Shown: piece by piece, positions 37,460 through 50,273 of the stretch | How positions within the stretch are numbered: the stretch's first letter is position 1 | Layout: every line of letters starts with the position of its first letter | Source of the DNA: Phoronis australis | Taxonomy: Eukaryota > Phoronida > Phoronidae | Length of the DNA: 64,000 nt | Direction of reading: 5' to 3' | Assembly: GCA_002633005.1 (NCBI GenBank) | Contig: NMRA01000248.1 | Span: 1 to 64,000 of the forward strand | Notes under the pieces: model-generated | Database searches by the model: none | Told to the model about the DNA's origin: nothing | What the model saw: the letters and a program-made list of their open reading frames with translations, nothing else | Position numbers and translations under genes: made by a program

Positions 37460-37520
37460 TCTGACGACGACGACGACGAGTTATTCATTTATTATTATCA
37501 TTATTATTACTATTATTTAA
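37460..37520 (+). repeat. Microsatellite (GAC)n then (ATT)n
   Basis: GACGACGACGACGAC is followed by imperfect ATT/ATC units. Confidence 0.85.
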
Positions 37521-37691
37521 ATAATCATTTGAGTTCGTATTTATAGATTTGGCTGTTTATTATAATGAACACGTATGTATTTTGGTATCATAAAACTGTT
37601 TAAAACTTCTCCTTTATCAAAGTGCGTTTTACTTTTAGCAACATTCAACATAAACTCAAATTCTTGCAACGGCTGCACTCAGCAGACGCAA

Positions 37692-37715
37692 GACTCTCGC
37701 GAAAGAGCGAGAGTC
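37692..37715. repeat. Perfect 9-bp hairpin
   Basis: GACTCTCGC pairs with GCGAGAGTC around a 6-base loop; it lies beside a diverged family A core (CGCAAGTCTTCACGAGATAT). Confidence 0.6.
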
Positions 37716-39497
37716 CGCAAGTCTTCACGAGATATCGCCATACATTAGAAGCAAAGAACGTGGCCACTCTGGGTTTTCTTTTACGAATCGCAACCCTGGA
37801 ACACAGCGGATATGTTTTAAATTTCAATTAATTACTTTCATATAGCACAACGAAATGGTCCTTTTCTCTGGTAATAGCCAGAGCACACTATAAGCAACTT
37901 CCCGTTCACGCTCTAGATCGGTTGTTCAATAATGATTTCCATGGAAACGAGAGGAGATCTTGTCATCAAATAAAATAAACGTAATTGAAATACTTAAATA
38001 AAATCTGGCTAGCATTCTTGTGTAGTCAGCGGTCAGTCACTTACTGAACCAGATAAATGAACCATATCAATGCTGTGAACTGAGTCTTCAAAATTCATTA
38101 CGACAGCTGAAGCGTCATCATTGCAGACAATTATGATGCTGAATTGTATTAAACATTCTGTAGTGTTTGAATGAAATAAATTACTCTTATGCTTGTTACA
38201 ACACAAACATTTTTACACTGCTTTTTTTTCGAAATTGAATCAATGCTGTCTTCAGCGTTTAGCTTTTAAGTCATAAGGTTGCTACTTAGGATTGGTTTAT
38301 CATTTCATTGTCTCTTCAGCTATAGCACATTTTGTATACTGTATTCAGGCGTCAGCTAGCCCGGTTTTACGAAAACGTTAATTCACCTATTAAAGCGAGA
38401 AACAGACAGATTTAAATTCTAAACTTTGTTGTTTCTCGTATTGATACAGGTAGCAGCCATCGTGACCGAGAAAGTATTGTACTTGGAGTCATTAAAATTA
38501 ATGGCTCGTTGGAACATTATTACGATGGTCCCGCTGAATCACGCGGTCCGGACCGGGGAAGCCGGTGATTTGTTTATAACTGGGTCCGATCCGACAGTCT
38601 GTCCACACGCACCATGTGTCCATCTGATTCAAAGATTTTGGACTTGATGATGGAGTCTCTCATGCAACGTAGCCACTTCCGCAAAAATGAAAAATGTCGG
38701 TGAATGTCAACATTGGTGTTATTCTAGTTTTTAAAGTTTTTGTGTGGAGGTAAAGATGAGTATCGGTTTCAAATGGTGGTGACAGAAGACGCCGCACTGC
38801 TGAAATGCGAAAGGGGCAGGCGGAAAAGGGTGAGTTCGCGCAAGAAATATTTGTTTGTCCTACAAGGACGTTTTTACTGCGCATGCTCAGAACCACGTTT
38901 CCTATGATGAGTCCAATCGGGTGTCCCGCACATGGCTAAATGCACACAGGATTGGACCAAGTTACACTTCGAGAATGGTTTGAATTCACCATTTTCGATC
39001 GGATTCGACGGATCCGGGTCTGGCGAATTCAAATGTGGCCCCAAACTATTTTTGATAAGAAGCAATGTTAGATTTGGTGGCAAAGTCATGTTACAAGAAG
39101 GCATCCATATTCAAAGTATTTGTAATGATCCTCCCATGAAACGTGGGCGACGGGGTACCAAACTAAAATATGTACTGTTGCTATGGGAACTAGGTATTTG
39201 CCAACCGAATTGAGCAATTTTATGACTTTATTCAAAGTTGAGGAACAAAAGTGGTATTAGAAGCGGGGAACCATGTCCAGAATACTTGGAGTGGCCTTTT
39301 GTTGAAACTTAGAGGGTTTTGGTAAGCTGAAGTGTGTGTCGTTACCGTGGTAACCGTGTATATTGCCGGCCAAGATCACCAATGTTTAAAAAAGACAGTG
39401 CAGGTGGTCTGATGTCATTTACTGTGCATCAGACGTGCGCAAGCCTCATGGTTGGGCCCATTGCACAAAACACCTGAGCAAAAGCACGAAAGCCCAA

Positions 39498-39890
39498 TTA
39501 TGGCTCCTCGTGAAGAAAGTTTTCAAGTCTGCCAGTCTCCTTTAGGAAAACAGACAGACGTTTCCATTTGTTGCCATGCACTATATGTTGTAGGCATGTA
39601 ACAGTGCCATCCAGTAGGTTGCTCCTTAGCCTATGAAAAGGTGGGCAAGACTCTACCAGGTGTTTAGGAGATTCTACGTCAGTACCACACTCAGGACACA
39701 CAGGACTCCCCATATGCCAAGTAATGTGTCTGTGTCGGGCTGGGTTGCAGTGACCCGTCAAAATTTGAATGACGTGTCTTATACCCAATCTATCTAGACT
39801 CAGAAGGCTTTTTGAACCTTTTGGTTCGATCACGTTGGGAAAATTATCCTTGGTCTCTCTGCAGGAGTTAAGTGATGCCCACTAGGCTGC
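39498..39890 (-). pseudogene. 3' end of a Jockey/R1-like non-LTR retrotransposon ORF2
   Basis: An open minus-strand frame reads LDRLGIRHVIQILTGHCNP, then CPECGTDVESPKHLVESC, a C-x2-C-x8-H-x4-C finger, then FHRLR. This is the typical C-terminal end of LINE ORF2 proteins (ILTGH..., then a CCHC finger and a '.CP.....R' tail). Only the last 130 or so codons are present, so the copy is 5'-truncated, as is usual for LINEs. The remaining frame has no stop, suggesting moderate age. Confidence 0.85.
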
Positions 39891-41798
39891 TGACTGGGTA
39901 TGTACCCAGTTGCGTATACTCATCCTGCAACACCGATGTTTGGCTTACTGACAGTCATGAGAAAAGCAGGCAACTATGCTTTAAGTACTTTAATGACCCT
40001 CTCTAGATACTCTGAGGAGTTGCCAAACTTATACCGTATCCACGGTTAACAGCATATTAAGCTGCGCATGCTTCATACCGACGAAATTTTGAAAAAAAAT
40101 ATTGGCATGTTTTGCATGTTTGCTTTACTGAAGATAAAAAACTAGAAGGACCATTTTGATAATCCAAAAATGATGCTCTGAGCAACTTAAGTACACACGA
40201 CACGGAAACAGCCTTTTAAAACGTAAAGGCTACATACAGCTGATGCAATAGAGTTGATTTACAGGAATCAACCACTAAAGCTAACTACTTGGGTAGTATA
40301 TCAAAACCAGCACAATTTTGAAAATCCAAAAATGGTTGCCATGGAAATTAATGCAAATAAAACAGTCAACTGCTTTTTAAAACTGCGTAAAACAGATGCA
40401 GCAAAATGAATTAAACAGAACGAATACGTATGGCTTTATCAAACGTACATCGTAATTAATACTAGTGGCTGTGGGAAAATTTTATAAATACATCAAAGGT
40501 TGTCATGACTTCGGGTAGGCATACTCATAACAAACGTGTTCTCAGTGTTTTTTGAATAAAAGCATGTGGTTCTTTGGATTAGTTTTTGGAGCAAAGCTTA
40601 CATCTTACCAAGATAAATGTATTCTATTATCAAAAGACCTTCATCATTTGTTCGTATGCGTACAATTAGTGTTATTGCATACGCAGTTTAGATGGTAATA
40701 AAATCCGTCATTTCTCCACGTAACATTAAAAATATATAGATATAACTCTGTAGCACATGTTCAAAATGGTTTAAATGTCAAAAAAACATTTTCCATCTTC
40801 GCCTACTGCAGTTTCCAAACCCAATTGCCTTTCACTTTTTTCTTAAAAATTAGCCATCTAATCTGTACTCTATTTAAAAAGTATAATTAGATTTTTGATA
40901 CTTTGTTTTCCGTGATTTGGCAATTTCGTTGTCATAAAGCATAATTTCACTTTTAGGTGAGAATATGGTAACACGTACTTCTAAGCGTAAATAAAAGCCA
41001 AGGCTCACAAAATACTAATGTGCGAGATTGAATTGGAAGATTTGTAATTCTACTGATTTGACATCTGTTGTTTATGGAAAGCCAAACTGGAAAAATCCAA
41101 GAGACATATTTTCTATGTAAAATTAAAAAATAGGCCAAAATATTAGTTTTCCTCTGAAGAACCAAAAATTCACCAAAACCAGAATCTTCACTTTCATACT
41201 GTCAACTTATTGATAATGTTTCACTTAGGCAACTTTTGTGTCAAGTTGGTGAGTCATGAGAAACAATTCACTATTTGAGGTAGACAGGCATTATGAGGCT
41301 GACAACAACTTGTGAATACAGCGAATTCAGGAAATGAAATTTACTGACACACCCTAATGCGAATGTGTGAGAGCTACACCGACCACTTCCCGTTCCCGAA
41401 TTTTGAGTAAATAAAGACACAGCTCTATATTTAATACTGCAAAGTTGAACTAAAACAGGGACATAAACATTTCTGTTCGTGTGCAATCAAATTTACAAAT
41501 TCAAACAAATATTCGTATAAGTCGCAAGTGACCCACACGGAAGTTGCTCTCTCCATATGACCTTGCTTTTCAGTGAGTAGTGTGAACCAATTTATCACGC
41601 ATTGAACAATGAGTGTGGAGCCTACTTAATGATATAAAGCGGTCAATTTAGCTACCTCATTATCACAAACCAAGTATAAAGAAAAAAATCCAAACTTAAA
41701 ACACTTGTAACTTTGTTAATTGGGAGATTTGAACCCCACAAATAGTGATCATTACAGTTTAGATACTTTTGAGAATGAGGACCTTTTGCTAACATTCA

Positions 41799-41995
41799 CG
41801 GTGTAGATTCAGAGTTATTAATTGTGTATTCGCCGAATTTTGGCAGTTCCTGCCTTTTTAGTAGACTTTTGTCTAGTTTTCTACTTTTGCGGAGGTTTTC
41901 TTTCCTGAGGGGGACATTTTTNTTTTGTCTCTTTTTCTTGGACTTCTTGGGGCTCATTCGAGCCCCCTCCTCGAGCCCCCCTGGGTGAGCGCATG
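41799..41995 (+). repeat. Dispersed repeat family B, copy 1
   Basis: It shares ATTCGCCGAATTTTGG, a CTGCCTTTTTAGT...GACTTTTGTCT stretch and a terminal GAGCCCCCCTGGGTGAGCGC with the copies at 60451 and 62818. The left end is CGGTGTAGATTC; the second copy ends in its complement GAATCTACACCG, so the full element probably has inverted ends. The N at 41932 falls inside. The minus strand holds a Lys-rich ORF that I regard as a by-product. Confidence 0.6.
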
Positions 41996-43321
41996 TTAAG
42001 ACGACATTAAGTTTTGGCTGGCTGACTATAGATATTGTCTCAAACAACTTCTCTTACTCCTGGATAAATAAGAACAATATTTTTTCTTTGAAAAGAAGGT
42101 TGGGACAAACTAACACACTGGCTGTGACCTTCCTGGAACGACCATTATATTTATTGTACTGCGGTTTATAGCCAAGTGCCCTTAAACAGTATACATCCCG
42201 GCTCAGAGCAATATCCGGGACAAAGATTTCAGAACATACGCAAAAGGACCAAGATTAAGAAATGCACGCTTTCGCGTTGCAGCGAAGACAAGAACTGGGT
42301 CAAATCTATCGACCGAGAAATCATGCGAACTTTGGAAAATCGGGTCACAGCTGACGGGTTGCCTGGCGGCCGTTTTTATTTCCGTCATGCATGGCTGCAT
42401 AACATGCAAATGTCACTAAACAACTAATAATGTGTTCTAAAGCAATGTGATTTTTTGCGGCAGTTGAAGATTTTGGAGTTAAAGTTTTCTAAGCCGGTAA
42501 AAATGCAAGAGCCCGAAACGCGAACAGAACACGGGCTAGTCTGATTTATGAATTTCTCCTGAGAATATTATCGCGTGGTTAGTGAAAGTATAGTATCAAA
42601 AGTTGAAAGGTAGATGTAGCGACATATGGGCAGATGGATGATTAACAAATTTGAAAGAATAATAGGTGCAACAGCTTGTGGTTTCGTGCCTTAGTCCTGC
42701 TCTGAATTGGACATCTCGGATACTTGCGGGTGATTTGGCGAGATCTGCCTCGACTTCTATCCCATCCGAGGCGCACCGAAGTTCGTACAGAGCACTCGAC
42801 TGCTTTACTAAAAACATGCTATAAGATGTTAATGGAAGTGCTAATCATCTTGTGTGATTACTCCACCTGTACAGTAGTAATCTGTCTGCACTGGATTGGC
42901 ACAGGTAACCTACTGCTACAATCCTGGCCCCGGCCTCTGCTGGGAGAATAATGGTGTTGACTATTTTAACCAAGTGCGTGTACACGATGATACAAGGACG
43001 CTGTTTCTATAACACATTCTTATTACCGTCACACAAATACTGTTGAAACAGTGGCAACATTAAAAACCAGTCGGTAGTAAATAAACAGGCAAGGCACAAC
43101 GCTGACTGCACAGGCTATTTAACCTATCGTATGTGGGGATTTCTAAACTAATGTAGTGGGAACGTAACAGCAGTGAGCAAGTCAAGTATTTCAGAGGTCA
43201 ACAGTGATTTTTTTGTGACTCAAGTAAAGGTCAAACTTTCTGTTGCTAAATGAATTTCACTGAATTGAATCGACGACAAAAATTCATGTATACCTATATA
43301 TCCTTCTAATGCATCTGTGGG

Positions 43322-43479
43322 AGATTGTCACCCACCTTTACAGCTCATCATATTATGTAACTTTTGTATTTATCGATATCTGTCGTAGTTTAGTTTGCCA
43401 TAATATTTATGACTTTTTATCTCACCTACACGTTTTGTTTCACTGTAAACCAGCTTCGGTGTCTCTTCGCAGTTAGCGC
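43322..43479 (+). repeat. Direct repeat copy 1 of 2 (158 bp)
   Basis: AGATTGTCACCCACCTTTAC through CGCAGTTAGCGC recurs at 43856-44013, 534 bp on. The flanking T-rich sequence and the later GAGGGTGGCC...GAGGGCCCTC segment (44166-44211) look like the 3' tail of a LINE; the identity is not certain. Confidence 0.7.
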
Positions 43480-43855
43480 ATACAAATATTATTTAAATAT
43501 TAAATTATTTTATGTACGCTATACTACTTCGTCCTCATTATCATACTGTTTGGATTTTCGGGTCAGTGACCCTCTTTGTTCTACGATTATTGGTTTAGTT
43601 GTACCACGTGATCTCTGTCTTGTCGCAACACTGGGCCATCGTCCACAACTATCTTCAAGTTTCAAGTTGTCAGTCAATTTCTATTTCCCTCTCTCCCTCA
43701 AACCAATTTTCTTTCCTTCCCTTTACACTTAATTTTTCATGTCGCTGTCCGGTGTTGCTGTGTTGCTTCCGCTTATTGTTACTTATCTTTCTAGTTCAAC
43801 ACGTGTGTATACATTCATTGCTTCATTGGACCTCCCATACTGCTGTTTGTCCGGC

Positions 43856-44013
43856 AGATTGTCACCCACCTTTACAGCTCAACATATTGTATAACTTTTG
43901 TATTTATCGATATCTGTAGTAGTTTAGTTTGTCATAATATATATGACCTTTCATCTCTCCTACACGTGTTGTTTAACTGTAAACTAGCTTCGCTATCGCT
44001 TCGCAGTTAGCGC
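43856..44013 (+). repeat. Direct repeat copy 2 of 2 (158 bp)
   Basis: Second copy of the 43322-43479 repeat, with scattered substitutions. Confidence 0.7.
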
Positions 44014-44708
44014 TTAAAAATACCCATACATGTAAATATACATACATTTACATAGTTCACTTTTTAAAATTCTGCTTCCAGCCTCGAGTGTACGTCTTTG
44101 ATTGTTTTACCGTAATAGCAATATGTACACTCATTTTTTAAATTTTTTGATTGTAATATTTAAAATGAGGGTGGCCTCTTCAGTGAAACTGCTTTCCAAG
44201 AGGGCCCTCAGTATCAACATAATCATCAATCATATTATATCCCATTCCCCAAATTCTTACATTTTTGTCCACTTATGAAGTTTGTTCAATTTAGAAGCAC
44301 TTAAATCCTTTTTGAACATCCAAGTTAACCTTTTCACATCTTTAAAGATTGAGTATATTTTTTTAAAAGTTACCACAACCAGTCAACAACCTCTGTGAAA
44401 TATAAAATCGTTAAACTCGCAAACCATTTTCATTAAAGAGCACAAATCCATTTTAACTTCAATATTGAGGTATTTTTCCTGTATCATTGAAAACGATTGT
44501 GTTACCCTTTCTTCAAGTCCATACAGGTATATCCGGGTACCTGCATTCTCCTCACCCAGTTTCCCAACGGATATTCCCCTGCTCCAATTGTTCTCAGGTA
44601 TAAGCTACCACTGGTTCTCATGCCAATGTCTTTATGTTCACCTGTCCTGACGTTGAACCGGCTCAAAGTTCTGGACCCCAATAGTCCTTGTTTCCAAAGC
44701 TCGATACT

Positions 44709-45716
44709 AACTAAACACCTCAACAAAAGTTTGGAAATTTGTGTTTACTCATCCGTGTTTTCATTACTTTTGGTTGGAATATTTGCATACCAATGGAACG
44801 CTCAGTCAGTTCTCTTTCCAACAACACCATATTTTGTCAATAAATTTTTGATTTTTGATATGCTCAGTAAATTTACTGCCACAGAGGGCTTGGTCTCAAA
44901 GTGAATGTTACAAATTTCTCTGTTTTTGTCAAGCTCTGTCAACACCTGTATTGTGCTGGTGATTAACACCGAGAGGTAAATACCAAAATTGTGAGACACT
45001 GATTGATAGCATGGAACCCATTCTGGTAGCAGGCTCAGTATAAATCGCAACTATGCAAACTGTGCTTGGAGTGCCCAGCTTGCAGCTTTCTTCAGATGTA
45101 AAAATCTGGTGTTCTGGCTACAAATGGAATGACCCGCATGCAGTCCAGACATGAACCCTATCGAACACCTGTGGGACCAACTCGGACATGCTGTAGTACG
45201 TGCGTGAGTGTCCAACACAACCACTTTGGCTGATTTGCTTACTCAGGAGTGGAATGCCATCACACGGCAACGCGTGGCCAGGCTAGTAAAGATGTACACT
45301 GAAGTGACTGCCAATGGTTCGTCAACCCTATACTGAGAAGACTATCACTGTTGTCTATCAGTCAAATTATCACTACAGTCTACCAGTCTGTTGTTCAACA
45401 AATAATTAATGTTTAAGTGCTTCCAAACTGTTATAAGTTTTTATTACCACGAAACCAGCTTATTGGAAAGCTGAATGGTCAAACTTGAATACACATTTAG
45501 CTAAAACTGAATTTGCAACATTTACTTTGAGACCAAGCCCTCTTTGGCGACTAAGTTACTAAACATAATAAATATTTTTAGACGAAATGTGGTATCGTCG
45601 GAAAGGGTAATGACCGGGCTTTTCATTGGTATGCAATAAGATTTAATTAAAGTTAAAATAATAAAAACACGGGCGAGTGAACACAAATTTCCAAACTTTT
45701 GTTGAATTGTTTAGTT
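44709..45716 (+). mobile_element. Tc1/mariner element with long (about 200 bp) inverted repeats
   Basis: Positions 44709-44911 are matched in reverse complement by 45517-45716. The outer ends share AACTAAAC and CAACAAAAGTTTGGAAATTT; the inner ends share GAGGGCTTGGTCTCAAAGT. A transposase relic lies between (45133-45336). Long terminal repeats of this size are known in the IR/DR group of Tc1-like elements. The central part is deleted so the element is not autonomous. A TA duplication at the exact ends is not clear. Confidence 0.85.
45133..45336 (+). pseudogene. Tc1-like transposase C-terminal relic
   Basis: The frame reads ACSPDMNPIEHLWDQLGHAV, with the last acidic residue of the DDE/D triad (the E of IEHLW), then QEWNAITRQRVARLV, the usual Tc1 tail. 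A TGA at 45205-45207 interrupts it. The N-terminal DNA-binding part and the first two catalytic Asp residues are missing. Natural stop at 45334. Confidence 0.88.
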
Positions 45717-46070
45717 CCATTAATATAATTTGTGTGTCATTCCTAGTTTCTTTATAACGGCGTGTCGATTAAGTCTTTCATATTTAGTATGGCAGGACAT
45801 TGACGTAGCATGTTTCCCTTGTATGGAAAATGTGACCTTTGACCTCTGATGTAAAAATAACATTGGCGATTTCAAGCAGCAGTCAGTCCGACTTCTTTGA
45901 GCGCATGCGCAAATATATTATTAAGAGCAGAGAATTTGAAAACTGTACTGGGATGAAAGAGTTAAATATTTCATCTGTGTTTCAGAAATAGTGAATCTCA
46001 CATTCTTTTCTAAAAATTCTTGCAGTATTCAAAGTGAACAACTCACGTTTGCATCCCCAAGAATTAGATT

Positions 46071-46140
46071 CGCTAGGACCTGCTTAAAACGCTTTTTTAG
46101 TTTTCCGCGTTACATGTATCTTTAAACTACCACTGTAGTG
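46071..46140 (+). repeat. Diverged family A MITE fragment
   Basis: CGCTAGGACCTGCTTAAAAC resembles the left end of the element at 35075. Confidence 0.35.
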
Positions 46141-46599
46141 TCTTTCTTGGCAGTTTCAATTGCGAAACCCCATAGAAGACTTAATGAAAATAGAATCTTC
46201 TCACGCGTATTGAACCACTGATCATTTCGAATAAACGCAGTACGTATTACGCATTTTCATTTTACCAATTACGGACAAAAGGAAACATTTTATTGAGAAA
46301 CGACTAATGCATTCTGGATTACGTACTAATGGAACCAGTTAGGAGACCAAATGTATCAAAGGAGAAATGAGACGGAATTGCACACAGAGGCAGATGTGTC
46401 TGGTATGGTCCGGGATAGCTCGAAAATCTTGTAAACTTGGGCCGACAAAGCATAGTTTCCGGTCATGTCAAGTTAACTTTAGAGCGCAATTAGTTTCATG
46501 CCTCGGCCATTCTACTCGTCGCTGTGCACGCGATGCTGTGATTTTAACCGTTAGGTCGTTTAATATCCTATGATAGATAGATCTAAATGAGATCAATTT

Positions 46600-47560
46600 T
46601 TAAATAAATTCCGTGAGCGAGATGCTTTGGGGTTTCTTCCGAGCCCAACCCAGCCTCTTTTTCGGCAAAGAGAATTTAATGGACTTGTTTTGTGGTACCT
46701 CGAATGTTGAACAAGCTCACTGGGATGTCCTTTTTGGTTTTAGGAGAGCCTAATCTAGACTTATTTGATCTGTCATGGGTCATCCAGTGCTGAGTGTGGC
46801 ATGACTAGTCGTTTTAAATAAATTCTTTCTCGTACCTTCAATAAAGAATATAGGTCAAAATGTCAAGTGAATTCCATTGGTGAGGTATTTGCTAGTTTTT
46901 CCCGAGTCCAACTCAGAATGATTTTCCTGTCATTTGCCATTTGGAGGCGAGCGGCATGTAGAAAATTATATGGACTTGTTTCGTGTGGTACCCCGAATGT
47001 TTGAGTTAGCTCAGTTTTCGTTTTTTTTTTGATTTCTGGCAGTTTTTGTTTCATGGGTCATTCGATGGTCACAGTGGCACGATCACTAAATCAGCGTTGG
47101 CCGGTACCTCGAATATCTAATATAGCTCGCGTTTTCAACAGCATTCCGTGAGTGAACTTAGGAATTTCTAGTGAGACCAACCCAGCGTTTGCTTTGTCTG
47201 TCATAGGCCATGTAGTGATCAGTGGTGTGGACTGAATCATATGGAATATTTTTTGTGGTACCTCGAATGTTTGAGCTAGTTCATTTTTAAGCAGTCATTT
47301 TTGGGTTTCTGGTGGGCCCTTTCTACCATTGGCCATTCGATGCCCAATGTGGCATTTTAAATCAGTTTTGGCTGGTACCTCGAATATATAGTATTGCTCA
47401 CACTTTCAGCATCAATTCATGGGTGACATTTTAGGAGTTTTTGGTTGTATTTTATCTGCCATGAAGCATTTAGTGACAAGTGGCGTGTACTGGATCATGT
47501 GGTTATTGTGTTACATCGAATGCTCATGGGAGGGGGGAGGGGCTATAGCCCCACTTTTTT
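46600..47560 (+). repeat. Degenerate tandem array of a dimeric unit (about 270 bp)
   Basis: The motif GGTACCTCGAAT-(G/A)T recurs at about 46694, 46833 (weak), 46987, 47103, 47257, 47373 and 47513. The spacing is 139, 154, 116, 154, 116 and 140 bp. The alternation shows a two-part higher-order unit. A second shared element is a GCCATTCGATG/GCCATGTAGTG box in each unit. No coding potential. Confidence 0.75.
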
Positions 47561-47579
47561 CAGTACTGTGCCGTCCATG
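47525..47579. mobile_element. Palindromic mini-element, copy 1 (55 bp)
   Basis: CATGGG...GTCCATG, with GGGGCTATAGCCCC in the centre and CACTTTTTTCAGTACTG. In reverse complement it matches the element at 50274-50344. Confidence 0.55.
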
Positions 47580-48545
47580 ATGCTATCCGTTAAAATGTCA
47601 ATGCAAAGCTCAAGTTGTGTTGTAACGAGTGGATGAGCACATATACTGTGAAGATATATATCCGGGTTTTTATAGAGAGCAGTGCTGCAGTTACTTTAAG
47701 CTGTGTTTTGTTAAATAATACTCGCCTTGCAATTACCTTTGTCATATGACGTCAGACAAAGATTCCATAGAAGGAATGAATCACTGGCACATAAATACTA
47801 CAAAAGTTAACCGTAACCAACGTGAATGAAAAAGAAGGTTGACGACCTCTTTATTATTATCACCATCACCTCCGTAACTGGTAATTACTGAGAAAATTTG
47901 CGCAAATCATTTACAGGCAGTGGCGTGGTAATATGTACATGATTAAATTTTTTATTTGGCAATCGTGAATTGGAGCGTAAGACCAAATTTCTTTCTTAGT
48001 CTTAAGTCACAATTGATGAAACAGATTGCAGGACTTCTAAAAGACGTAGTAGGTTTGCTGTTCTCGTTCTATGCCAGAGTGCATGGGTTGTTTCAAATAT
48101 AGATATGCCATGATACTGCGTGTGGATGGGAATTGATGATTAAATCCAGTAAGTTACTTATTATTTAGCAGCTCCTAAGTAACACATGCGATACCTTATT
48201 GTTAATTTGGTACACTATCAGAAATGAAGTGTATCGACGCTAGCACCCTCTGTAGGGATAACTTCAATTAAATCACGATTGGTATCCCTAGGTAGTACTG
48301 GACATTTAGGCTGCAGCCACGGGCATTTTCTAGTCCTAGAAACCGGGTGCAATTTCAGGAAGCTGTCAAGNATCTTTGATCTTACGGGAGTGCCAATGTT
48401 CCTCTCTGGATAAAACTCGAGTATTGCCCATGTTGACGGTTTGGCCAGATGAAACTAAGTGGTCACCTACAGCAGTGGGTCCGTCGTGTGTTCTATATCA
48501 GATCCAGTATGACCAGGGTCGTCTTCATGTATACATCGGTGAATC

Positions 48546-48699
48546 CAGTGGCGGATTTAGAGAGGAGGCCAAGGGGCCATGACCCCTTAAAATTCCCCTA
48601 GATTCCATTTGGCAGTTCGAATCGGGGGTGCGAATGTCTGACGGGCAAGGCTAATACTCTGCCCTGCCTCCCCAACTCAAAATCCTGGATCCGCCCCTG
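48546..48699 (+). mobile_element. hAT-like MITE (154 bp)
   Basis: It begins CAGTGGCGGATTTAG and ends CCTGGATCCGCCCCTG, an imperfect inverted pair of the widespread CAG(T/G)GGCGGATCC type. GAATC flanks both sides (48541-48545 and 48700-48704), a possible short target duplication although hAT elements usually make 8 bp. It is non-coding. A truncated relative lies at 27753. Confidence 0.75.
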
Positions 48700-49497
48700 G
48701 AATCCCTCACACCTTTTTGTTTTAGTCCTCGTTTTTTGATAGTAAAAGGTCCACGTTGTAAAAAATTCGAGCCCTCCTGTATTCTAGGCTGAGTGCGCGC
48801 ATGCAGGTTTGGCAGAAAATTTTCACTTGCGATACCTGTTCATATGAGGTCATTTCATGTGAAGATGTAGTATGCTAACCAAGAATGATATTAACCAAAG
48901 AAGTATATAAAAATGAGTGATGAGGCGCATCCGAGACACAGAAGATAGCTCTCGTCAGGCCGATGTCGTAATGACTAAAACTCGCACATTCAAACACTGC
49001 TAATGTCAGTGTCGTGAATAAACTGTAATTTATCAGAAAAAATCACTATGTTACTCATCTTGCAAAGTTATAGAAGTGGACGATAAATTAGGTAGGCCCA
49101 CGCAGTGTCACAGTGATTACTTCGAGCAACGCGCGTGCTGGGTTGGACTAGACAGGTCAATGACTGCAATATATCCAACTAACTGCAGGAAGTGATCACT
49201 TTGTGCAGGACACGAATAAGATAGCATGCGTTGGTTTTTGGATTATGTTGTAAATGCCAGACTCCAGCTCACGAGACTGTCTTTGACGACCACGAGTCGG
49301 CTCACCAAGGACTGCTGAAGAACAAGTAATGGAAATCGACATTAAAAATATAGTACCTCAAAAAGAACCTTTTATATCGAGTTTGAGAACTACATTTTCA
49401 AGGATACGTTGACATACTTTACAAATTCTTTATTGTATTTGCACTCCCTAAAAACCAGGATGTTGTAGGCTAGCGACGAATTACTGAAAAAGTTGCC

Positions 49498-49503
49498 TGA
49501 GAG

Positions 49504-49562
<59 letters not shown>
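49498..49562 (+). repeat. (GA)n microsatellite
   Basis: About 30 uninterrupted GA units. Confidence 0.95.
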
Positions 49563-49566
<4 letters not shown>

Positions 49567-50273
49567 TGTTTAACACAGTTTGGGGTTGGGGCAACAATAT
49601 ATGTCGGTGTTCATTGCACAGATTGTTGCACCCGAAATATATTGTCTTCCGGTCTTGACCCGAAAATCGTCACCAGTTTCACTCCTCGCCATACCCAGTC
49701 GACACCTGTTATTTCTCCACCTGCACCCCTTGAGGCTGGGCCAACAGGAAGCTGGACAGAAAGAACAAACAGCGCTACCATCGGAATAGGTAAGAACTAA
49801 CTAGGAGTTGGATATGAAGCATGAAGGGCTGTAGGATGGTATTAGCCCAAATAATAGGATTTATGTCAGAGTGCCATAAATCTCATTAATTGCACATCTA
49901 GTATTGCTCTATTATAATTGTTCGTGTTGTTGTTGTACTTATTTTTGTGCAACACACATTTGAATTGTCTCCAGGTGAAATAACACTGATATTGATTATA
50001 GGAATTAGCTCGATCAGGTGCATGATTGACGACAATAATAATATGATAAAAGCTAGTTGCCCTTTTTTATGAGGATCTGCATTCTGATAACTGGCCATAC
50101 CCAATTTCGCAATTAACCTCGAACACAAAACCATTTGACATGGATAATTTGCCTTTGAAATTTGAGAATTGTGATTCAGTAGCACCCAGTGTGGTCACGG
50201 TCATTTTATGCCACAAGCATGACATGCAACTATCAGCTGTCGGTTCATCACATGTTGAGAAACCACTATATAT

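Noticed and set aside
38450-38748. Possible extra CAP-gene exon with acceptor TTGATACAG and donor GAG/GTAAAG
   Set aside because: The frame from phase 1 is not kept through to a matching donor and the peptide resembles nothing in CAP proteins.
41796-42047. Lys-rich minus-strand ORF
   Set aside because: It lies inside repeat family B and the other copies do not keep the frame.
46600-47560. CRISPR-like regular spacing of a repeat
   Set aside because: Repeats are long, diverged and dimeric, and the context is animal DNA.
48600-48640. Box B-like GTTCGAATC in the hAT-like MITE at 48546
   Set aside because: No box A at tRNA spacing; the inverted ends already explain the element.
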